Shown in pieces: positions 57,685-64,000 of a stretch of 64,000 bases of DNA. Both the position numbers and the translations under genes were made by a program. A model generated the notes under the pieces. That model saw only the letters and a list, made by a program, of their open reading frames with translations. It was not told the origin of the DNA and ran no database searches. The stretch spans positions 310,001-374,000 of the forward strand of contig NZ_WWCS01000001.1 of NCBI RefSeq assembly GCF_009857535.1, written 5' to 3'. The stretch's first letter is position 1. Every line of letters begins with the position of its first letter. The stretch comes from Duganella margarita (GTDB taxonomy: Bacteria; Pseudomonadota; Gammaproteobacteria; Burkholderiales; Burkholderiaceae_D).

Positions 57685-60082
57685 ATTGGCGCAGCGCCTG
57701 CGCGGGCGCGATGCGCATCGCCGACCAGGTATGGCGCGCGGTGGCTGCCGCCACCACCAGCAGCACCAGCACCAGCGCCACCAGCGGCGCCCATCCACCC
57801 AGCGGCGAGTGCTCGGCAAACGGCGCCAGATAGCGCGCAATCGTCAGCCAGGCCGGCGGCAGCGCGATCAGCGCCGCCACCGCCGTCAGCAGCGCAAATT
57901 CGCGGCCCACCAGCGCCGCAATCGCCGCGCGGCCGGCGCCATGCAGCTTGCGCAGCACGATTTCGCGCGCGCGCCGTTGCACGCTGTGCGCCGCCAGCAC
58001 ATAGATGCCAAACGCCGCCAGCACCAGCACCACCGCCGTCGCACAGGCCAGCAGGTGCGCCAGCCGCACATCGTCCGCATACGCTTGCGCGTAGTAGCTG
58101 GCCGCATGTCGTACCACCGGCGGACGGGTGGGAAAGTAGCGCTGCCACGTGTTCAGCATGGCCTGCTCCACCGCGTCGGTTGGGCCTTGCACGCGCACCG
58201 TCAGCAGCCGGCTGTTGGTCGACAGCGAATACATGATCGGCTGCACCGGGTCGCGCAAGGTTTCCCAGCGCAGATCTGGCGCCACGCCGACGATCCGCGT
58301 CTGGGTGCCGTAGATACGCTGCCCCACCGCCTCGCGCGCCGAGGCCCAGCCCAATGCGCGCACCGCCGCCTGGTTGAGTATCACGCTTTCCTCGCCCTTG
58401 CTTGCCGCCTGCTCGATGCGCGGGTCGAACAAGCGTCCGGCCAGCGGCTGCAGGCCGTACACCTGGAAGAACGAGGCGCCTATCCAATGCACCGAGATGC
58501 CGACGTCGCTGCCGTCGTTGCGCTTGACGGTCATGCTGCCGCGGGTACCGGTATGGTCGTCGCGGCCCGGCAGGTCGCTGCTGTCGGCCACGCCGGTGAC
58601 GCCGGGCAGCTGCGCCAGCGCATCGCGGAAGGCGCGACCAGCGGGGTCGTTGACGTCGACCGGCAGTTCCGCCGTCAGCAGCGGCGCCGGATCGAAGCCA
58701 GGAGAAGCGGAGGTGGCAAACTGGGTTTGCCACAGGATCGCCAGCGCAATGCTTCCCATGCCGATGGCGGCGGCAAACTGCAGCGCGGTCAGTGCACGCC
58801 GCAACCACGCGCCGCCGGACGTTTCGCCGCCGCGCTGCGCCAGCGTAGTGCGCATGTCCACGCCATGCGCCAGCCAGCCGGGATACCAGCCCGACAACGC
58901 CCCTACGATCGCGCCTAACAGTAGCCCGGCGCCGGCCGCCAACGGCGTGAACACGCCATCCAGAGGACGTTGCAGCAGTTCCGACGCCAGCGGCAGCAGC
59001 AGCCACGCCAGCAGCAGGCCCAGTGCGGCGGCGGTGGTCGACAGCAGCATGGCCTCGGCCATGAACTGCACCAGCAGCTGGCGCGTGCTGGCTCCAAGTA
59101 CGCGGCGCATGGCGATCTCGCGCTGGCGGCCGAAGGTGCGCACCGTCGCCAGATTGATGTGGTTGACCACCGCCAGCAGCAGGATCAGCAAACCGGCCAG
59201 GCCAAGCGCCAGCACCATGCGCATGTCGCCGCGCGGGCCGGCGCCCATGGTGTTGGCGACGCTGCGGTCGAAATAAGCCTCGCTCAACGGTCCAAGCCCG
59301 ATATCCACCATCTTGCGCGCGGCCAGCGTCGCCTTCATTTCAGGTGTCGCCAGGTTATCCCATGGCGCCTTGTCGATGACGTCCTGCAGCGCCTTTTGCA
59401 GCGCCTGCGGGTTGGCGTCGGTTTTTACGTAAATGCGGCCGGCGATGCCCATCCAGTTGGACAACACCTGCTGGCGCTCCTTTTCAGACCAGAGCGTGCT
59501 GCCGATGCCGACCAGTGCGCCGAACTGCATGGTACTGGCGGACGGCCGGTCCGGCAGGATGGCGCGTACCTGAAGCACTTGCTGGTTGACGACGACGGTG
59601 CGGCCGAGCGCCTGGCTGGTGCCCAGCAATTGCAGTGCCGCCTGCCGCGTCAGCGCCAGGCCGTCGGGCGTGGCCAGCGCCTGCCGCAGATCGCCTTGCA
59701 GCGCATGCAGCCCGGCGATCTGCTCGAATGCCGGATCAACAGCGGTGATGTCAATCTCGCGCAGCTCGCCATTCTGGTTCAGCAGCGCCTTGCTGGGCCA
59801 CCAGACGCTCGCCTGCAGCGGCAGGCCGCTGCGCAGCGCCACCTCGCGCAGCGCGAATGGCGTGTACTCCATCCACTGCGGCTGCGGGATAAAGTTCAGC
59901 CGGTGCTTGATGACGAACACGCGCTCGCGCTGCGGCACATCGCGGTCGTAGCTGAAGGAATAGTACACAAAAGCCGTCAGCAGAAAGCATACCGCGAAAC
60001 CGGCGGCGAGGCCGAACAGTTCGACGGCGGTATTGAAAGGCTGGCGGAGCAGCAGGCGCAAGCCGAGACGAAAATTTTTCAT
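57683..60082 (-). CDS. FtsX/MacB-type ABC permease, second copy
   Basis: A 799-residue permease of the large double-FtsX type. The N-terminal helix (LFGLAAGFAVCFLLTAFVYYS) and a periplasmic MacB-type core (about 45-280) lead to a first FtsX block (AGLLILLLAVVNHINLATVRTFGRQREIAMRR). A second helix-periplasmic-FtsX unit ends in a block with FGIYVLAAHSVQRRAREIVLRKLHGAG. Last gene of the operon, three bases after its paralogue. It probably pairs with the other copy as a heterodimer around one ATPase. Confidence 0.87.
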   Translation of the reverse strand: MKNFRLGLRLLLRQPFNTAVELFGLAAGFAVCFLLTAFVYYSFSYDRDVPQRERVFVIKHRLNFIPQPQWMEYTPFALREVALRSGLPLQASVWWPSKALLNQNGELREIDITAVDPAFEQIAGLHALQGDLRQALATPDGLALTRQAALQLLGTSQALGRTVVVNQQVLQVRAILPDRPSASTMQFGALVGIGSTLWSEKERQQVLSNWMGIAGRIYVKTDANPQALQKALQDVIDKAPWDNLATPEMKATLAARKMVDIGLGPLSEAYFDRSVANTMGAGPRGDMRMVLALGLAGLLILLLAVVNHINLATVRTFGRQREIAMRRVLGASTRQLLVQFMAEAMLLSTTAAALGLLLAWLLLPLASELLQRPLDGVFTPLAAGAGLLLGAIVGALSGWYPGWLAHGVDMRTTLAQRGGETSGGAWLRRALTALQFAAAIGMGSIALAILWQTQFATSASPGFDPAPLLTAELPVDVNDPAGRAFRDALAQLPGVTGVADSSDLPGRDDHTGTRGSMTVKRNDGSDVGISVHWIGASFFQVYGLQPLAGRLFDPRIEQAASKGEESVILNQAAVRALGWASAREAVGQRIYGTQTRIVGVAPDLRWETLRDPVQPIMYSLSTNSRLLTVRVQGPTDAVEQAMLNTWQRYFPTRPPVVRHAASYYAQAYADDVRLAHLLACATAVVLVLAAFGIYVLAAHSVQRRAREIVLRKLHGAGRAAIAALVGREFALLTAVAALIALPPAWLTIARYLAPFAEHSPLGGWAPLVALVLVLLVVAAATARHTWSAMRIAPAQALRQ

Positions 60083-60085
60083 CGC

Positions 60086-62479
60086 TTAATCCTTGAGTGC
60101 CAGCAGCGGCGGCATGCGCATCGCCGTCAGCGTGTGGCGGGTAGTGGCCAGTAGCGCAACCACAATCGCCAGCAGCAGCGCTGCCGCCGGCGTCCAGACG
60201 CCAACCGGCGCATGCTCGGTGTAGCCGGCCAGGTAGCGTTGCGTGGCCACCGCCGCCAGCGGCAGGCCGATGATGGCGCCGGCGCCCACCAGCACCGAGA
60301 ACTCGCGCCCCAGCATCAGCGCGATGTCCTTGCTGCCGGCGCCGTGCAGCTTGCGTAGCACGATCTGGCGCCGGTTGCGCTGCACGCTGTAGGCCGACAG
60401 TACATAGATGCCAAACGCCGCCAGTGCAATCGCCGTAATGCTGCTGATGGCGAGGATGCGCATCAGCCGCGCATCGGCGGCGTAGCGGTCGGCCAGCACC
60501 GTTTCCTGCGTGGTCAGCGCCATGATCGCGTTGGGGAAGTTGCGGTGCCATAGCGGTTCGATCATGTCGTATGCCTGGTCCACCGTAGCGCTGGTGCGTA
60601 TCATCGCCACGCTGCCTGGACGCACGCGGTAGATCAACGCCTTGGATGGCGCGTGCAGACCCTGGAAGCGCAAGTCCGGCGCGATGCCGATGATGCGGAA
60701 GCCCTGCGGCATGCTCACGCCCACCGCCTCCTGCGGCGTCGCGAATCCCAGCGCCGCCGCAGCGGCAGCGTTCAGCATCACGCCGCCGCTGTCCCGCTCA
60801 TCGTGCGGATCGAGCGCCGGATTGAAGCTCTGGCCGAAGACGGGCGTCAGGCGGTTCACTTCAAACCAGTTAGGGCTGACGAATTTTGCCTCCAGCGGGA
60901 TTTCGCCGCCATCGCGCGTGGTCACCAGGTTCATCAACTTCATGCCGTCGCGTCCTACGGCTTCCGAAATGGTGGCGACACCTTGCACGCCGGGTAGCCG
61001 GCGTAGCTGTTCGAGCATGGCGTCGGCGGATGGCTTGCCTTCACTCTCGCGGGGCAGGTCCAGTATCAGCAGGTGCGCCGGATCGAAGCCGGGCGACGCG
61101 TGGCTGGCGTACCAGGTCTGCCAGGCTACCGCCAGCGTGCCTGCGCTGAGTGCCATGGCGCTGCTGAATTGCAGCACGGTGAGCACGCGGCGCAGCCACA
61201 GGCCGGAGACGGTTTCGCTGTTGCCGCGTCCTGCCAGCGCACTGGCGGGACGCGCATGCTGCGCCAGCCACGCCGGGTACGCGCCGGCCGCAAGACCGAT
61301 GATGACACTGAAGCCCAGCGCGATCAGGCAGGCCAACGGTGTCATCATGCCTTCCAGACGGCGGTTCACCAGGTCCGAGAAGGTCGGCAGCAGCAGCCAT
61401 GCGAGCATGATGCCGGCGACGGCGGCCAGCATGGCGGTCAGCACCGACTCGCTCAGGAACTGCCGCAGCAGTTGGCCGGTGCTGGCGCCCAGCAGCTTGC
61501 GCAAGCCGATTTCGCGCTGGCGGCGCAGTGTGCGCACGGTGGCCAGGTTGACGTAGTTGATCGCCGCCAGCAGCAGGATCAGCAAGCCGCCGGCGGCCAG
61601 GCCGAATACGCCGCTGGTGCTGCCGTAGGCGTCGCCACTGCGACTGGCGGCCATGTCGGCGTCGAAGTAGGCATCGCTGAGCGATTGCAGGCGGATGTCC
61701 GAGACGTTACGGCCATTCAGGCCTTTGCCCATGGCGCCGTTGCGTACGCGCTGGTTTAGCGGTGACTTTTCAATCGCCGTCTGCAGTTGCGCGGTCAGGG
61801 CGTCAATCGCGGCGCCGGGCTTGATCTTCAGGTAGACCATGCCATTGACCCATGTATCAGGTGCGCGGTTGCGCTCGGGCCAGGCGCTGCTGCCGGTGCC
61901 GATCAGCGCTTCGTATTGCTGGGTGCTGTTGGCCGGTGGATCGGGCAGCACGGCGCGCACTTGCAAGGTGGTGTCCTCAAGCCGCACGGTGCGGCCCAGC
62001 GCCGATTCTGTGCCGAATAGCTTGGCGGCGGCGCTTTGCGTCAGCGCCAGGCCATCCGGCTGGGTGAGCGCGGCCTGCACATCGCCAGTCTGCGCCTGCA
62101 AGCCGAAGATGCTGCGGAATGCCGGGTCCACCGCATACAGCTGCAAGGCGCGCAACTCGGTGCCGGCACGCAGCGGCGTGTCGATGCTCTTGACGAAAGC
62201 TGCTTCGCTGACTGCGCCGCTGTTGATGGCGACATCGCGCAGCGGCAGGGGCGCGCGCAGCTGCCAATCGGGACGCGGAAACACGTTGACGCGCTGTTTG
62301 ATCGTCAGCACGCGCTCATTATCCGGGATGCTGCTGTTGAAGTTGAGGCAGAAGGCCACGTAGCCGAACAGCAGGAAGCAGGCGGCAAAACCGATTGCCA
62401 GGCCGCCGATCACCACTACCGAGTAGGCTGGCTGCTGCAACAACAGCCGCCAGCCGATGCGGAAATCGCGCAGCATCAT
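60086..62479 (-). CDS. FtsX/MacB-type ABC permease, first copy
   Basis: A 797-residue paralogue of the next gene with the same layout: N-terminal helix (VIGGLAIGFAACFLLFGYVAFC), periplasmic core, FtsX block with YVNLATVRTLRRQREIGLRKLLGAS, and a C-terminal repeat with FGIYVLSAYSVQRNRRQIVLRKLHGAG. The two proteins share the RQREI..R and VLRKLHGAG elements and many aligned positions, so they come from a tandem duplication. The start overlaps the ATPase stop (ATGATG/TGA). The exported substrate is unknown; MacB-like pumps move macrolides, peptides or lipids. Confidence 0.87.
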   Translation of the reverse strand: MMLRDFRIGWRLLLQQPAYSVVVIGGLAIGFAACFLLFGYVAFCLNFNSSIPDNERVLTIKQRVNVFPRPDWQLRAPLPLRDVAINSGAVSEAAFVKSIDTPLRAGTELRALQLYAVDPAFRSIFGLQAQTGDVQAALTQPDGLALTQSAAAKLFGTESALGRTVRLEDTTLQVRAVLPDPPANSTQQYEALIGTGSSAWPERNRAPDTWVNGMVYLKIKPGAAIDALTAQLQTAIEKSPLNQRVRNGAMGKGLNGRNVSDIRLQSLSDAYFDADMAASRSGDAYGSTSGVFGLAAGGLLILLLAAINYVNLATVRTLRRQREIGLRKLLGASTGQLLRQFLSESVLTAMLAAVAGIMLAWLLLPTFSDLVNRRLEGMMTPLACLIALGFSVIIGLAAGAYPAWLAQHARPASALAGRGNSETVSGLWLRRVLTVLQFSSAMALSAGTLAVAWQTWYASHASPGFDPAHLLILDLPRESEGKPSADAMLEQLRRLPGVQGVATISEAVGRDGMKLMNLVTTRDGGEIPLEAKFVSPNWFEVNRLTPVFGQSFNPALDPHDERDSGGVMLNAAAAAALGFATPQEAVGVSMPQGFRIIGIAPDLRFQGLHAPSKALIYRVRPGSVAMIRTSATVDQAYDMIEPLWHRNFPNAIMALTTQETVLADRYAADARLMRILAISSITAIALAAFGIYVLSAYSVQRNRRQIVLRKLHGAGSKDIALMLGREFSVLVGAGAIIGLPLAAVATQRYLAGYTEHAPVGVWTPAAALLLAIVVALLATTRHTLTAMRMPPLLALKD

Positions 62480-63156
62480 GCTGCTTGCAGCGCATCGACC
62501 ATGATGCGGCCGTCCAGCAGGTTCAGGGTGCGCGAGGCTTGCGCCGCGTGGTCGGGCGAGTGGGTCACCATCACCACCGTTGTGCCTTCAGCATTGATGT
62601 CGCGCAGCAGGCGCATGACTTCATCGCCGTGGGCGCTGTCCAGGTTACCGGTAGGTTCATCGGCCAGCAGGACGGCGGGTCCGGACACCAGCGCGCGCGC
62701 AATCGCCACGCGCTGCTGCTGGCCGCCGGACAGCTGCGACGGCCGGTGGCCAGCGCGGTGGCCGACGCCCAGCTTGTTCAGCATCGCGGTGACGCGCTCG
62801 CGTCGTTCGCGTGCCGGCGTGCCGTTGTACTCCAGCGCCAGTTCCACGTTCTCGAACACCGTCAGTTCTTCGATCAGGTTAAAGCTCTGGAAGATGAAGC
62901 CGATGCGGCCGCGCCGCAGCTTGTTCAGCTGTGCTTCGCTCCAGCCGGCGATGTTCTGGCCTTCAAACCAGTATTCGCCGCGGGTCGGCACGTCAAGCAG
63001 GCCGAGGATGCCGAGCATGGTCGACTTGCCGCAGCCGGAAGGCCCGGTGATGGCGACGTATTCGCCGGCTTCGATTTCCAGGTCGATGCGGTCCAGGGCC
63101 GTGGTCTGGATTTCTCCCGCTTGATGAACTTTGCTGACGCCGACGAGTTTGAGCAT
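62476..63156 (-). CDS. MacB-type ABC transporter ATP-binding protein
   Basis: A 226-residue standalone ATPase of the MacB/LolD class. Walker A GPSGCGKST, the Q-loop region GFIFQSFNLIEELTVFENVE, signature LSGGQQQRVAIARALV and Walker B LLADEPTGNLDS are all intact, as is the switch histidine in TVVMVTHSPDHA. It lies between the adaptor and permease genes with a 31-bp gap upstream, and drives mechanotransmission-type export. Confidence 0.92.
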   Translation of the reverse strand: MLKLVGVSKVHQAGEIQTTALDRIDLEIEAGEYVAITGPSGCGKSTMLGILGLLDVPTRGEYWFEGQNIAGWSEAQLNKLRRGRIGFIFQSFNLIEELTVFENVELALEYNGTPARERRERVTAMLNKLGVGHRAGHRPSQLSGGQQQRVAIARALVSGPAVLLADEPTGNLDSAHGDEVMRLLRDINAEGTTVVMVTHSPDHAAQASRTLNLLDGRIMVDALQAA

Positions 63157-63187
63157 TGGATGTGCCTTATGGTGAGGTAAAGAGAGA

Positions 63188-64000
63188 TTACTGCGGAATT
63201 TGCAGCCTTGGTGAATTTCCGTAAGCGGCGTAGCTGGACAGGATCACCTTGTCACCGACGCTCAGGCCTTCCAGCACTTCGATCTGGCTGTTGTTGCGGC
63301 GACCGGTGCGCACTGCGCGCCGCTGGGCGCCGTGGCCGGTGGCGTCCAGCACATAGACCCAGGCGCCGCCGCTATCGTTGATGAAGGCGCCGTTGGGCAG
63401 CAGCAGCGCCGGCGCCGGCTCGCCAAGGGTGATGCGCGCGTCCAGGCTCTGGCCGGGATTGAGCACCGGCGGCTGGCCGTTGGTGAACACCATCTCCACC
63501 GTGAAGCGGCCGTCCTTGATCTGCGGGTAGATGGTGCTGATGTCGGCGGCGTAGCTGCGGCCATCCTGCTGCACGTTGCCGTGGCGGCCGACCGCCATGC
63601 GGTTCAGGTAATACTCGTCCACGCTGGCCGACAGCTTGAAGCGCGTCGGATCGTCGATGCGGCCGATGTTCTTGCCGGTGGCGATGGACTCGCCCACTTG
63701 CAGGCGGAAGTTGGTCAGCCGGCCTTCGACCGGGGCGCGCACCGCCAGCGCATCCACCGTGGCGGAGACCAGTTTCAGGCCCGAGTTCAAGCCCTGGATC
63801 GAGCTTTCCATCTGCTGGTCCGCGCTTTGCCGCACACGCGATTCGGCCACGTTGGCTTTCTGTTCCTGTTTCAGCGCGCGTTCCTGTTGCGCGAGCTTGT
63901 CTTCCGACTCTTCCAGCACCACACCGGAGATGAAGCCTTGCGCCGCCAGTTTCACATTGCGCGCATGCTGCTTGCGCGCCTGGTCGAGCGCGAACTGCAG
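63188..64000 (-). CDS. HlyD/MacA-type periplasmic adaptor, N-terminus beyond the window (partial)
   Basis: The last 270 codons of a membrane-fusion protein; the frame stays open to base 64000, so the start lies outside. The visible part begins in the coiled-coil hairpin (LEESEDKLAQQERALKQEQKANVAE), then the lipoyl return strand (VRAPVEGRLTNFRLQVGESIATGKNIGRID), a beta-barrel domain and a membrane-proximal domain ending YAAYGNSPRLQIPQ. It would link the two permeases to an outer-membrane channel such as TolC. It leads the operon adaptor-ATPase-permease-permease. Confidence 0.88.
   Translation of the reverse strand: MQFALDQARKQHARNVKLAAQGFISGVVLEESEDKLAQQERALKQEQKANVAESRVRQSADQQMESSIQGLNSGLKLVSATVDALAVRAPVEGRLTNFRLQVGESIATGKNIGRIDDPTRFKLSASVDEYYLNRMAVGRHGNVQQDGRSYAADISTIYPQIKDGRFTVEMVFTNGQPPVLNPGQSLDARITLGEPAPALLLPNGAFINDSGGAWVYVLDATGHGAQRRAVRTGRRNNSQIEVLEGLSVGDKVILSSYAAYGNSPRLQIPQ

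Overview
The window is about 62-65% GC chromosomal DNA from a betaproteobacterium, most likely Oxalobacteraceae (Duganella/Massilia/Janthinobacterium-like). Reasons: the gene families and their order, such as liv-type transport genes with CoA ligases, argB near slmA, and PHA depolymerases; the codon use; and the dispersed palindromic 'GTCATTCCCGCG' repeat. It looks like ordinary chromosome. No phage, transposase gene, CRISPR array or rRNA is seen. One complete tRNA is present.

Layout. 0-3.6 kb: the end of atpC, whose terminator was hit by an IS4-like MITE, then AraC/GST and LysR/oxidoreductase divergent pairs. 3.6-12.6 kb: a divergent polyamine/membrane locus. Leftward it carries DUF350, an SPFH protein, a DUF4178 zinc-ribbon membrane protein, an unannotated 58-aa Gly-rich microprotein and speD. 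Rightward it carries a membrane-anchored aminopropyltransferase, an exported FAD amine-oxidase-like protein, PPK2 and a succinate-semialdehyde dehydrogenase. 12.5-20.5 kb: a type 2 PHA depolymerase, an exported glutathione peroxidase, rhodanese, a GlxA-type regulator, the HAD-slmA-pabBC operon, a TraB/GumN protein and tRNA-Thr. 20.5-30.5 kb: argB, small proteins, a type 1 PHB depolymerase with its ribbon-helix-helix regulator and palindromic operator, hydrolases, a membrane AraC regulator, a TPR protein and hpt.

30.6-39.6 kb: an eight-gene regulon. A long-chain acyl-CoA ligase, a complete Liv-type ABC importer and a PaaK-like CoA ligase form one leftward operon, with a divergent Crp/Fnr regulator; this looks like coupled import and CoA activation of an unknown carboxylic acid. 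39.7-40.0 kb: a higBA toxin-antitoxin locus reduced by an internal deletion. 40.1-44.3 kb: the aminopeptidase P, MgtC, DUF924, DUF2520 operon. 44.5-49.9 kb: an orphan protein, a molybdopterin-fold protein without its metal cysteine, AlkB, a MerR regulator with an intact B12 photoreceptor-type motif, a chemoreceptor and a beta-barrel protein. 49.9-57.6 kb: ettA, a CocE hydrolase, rarD, kup and a two-domain FKBP lipoprotein. 57.7-64 kb: a MacAB-like export operon with two tandem large permeases, cut by the window end.

The best candidates for under-described biology are the divergent polyamine/SPFH/DUF4178/DUF350 locus, the Liv-plus-two-ligase operon, and the MerR-B12 regulator facing the chemoreceptor.
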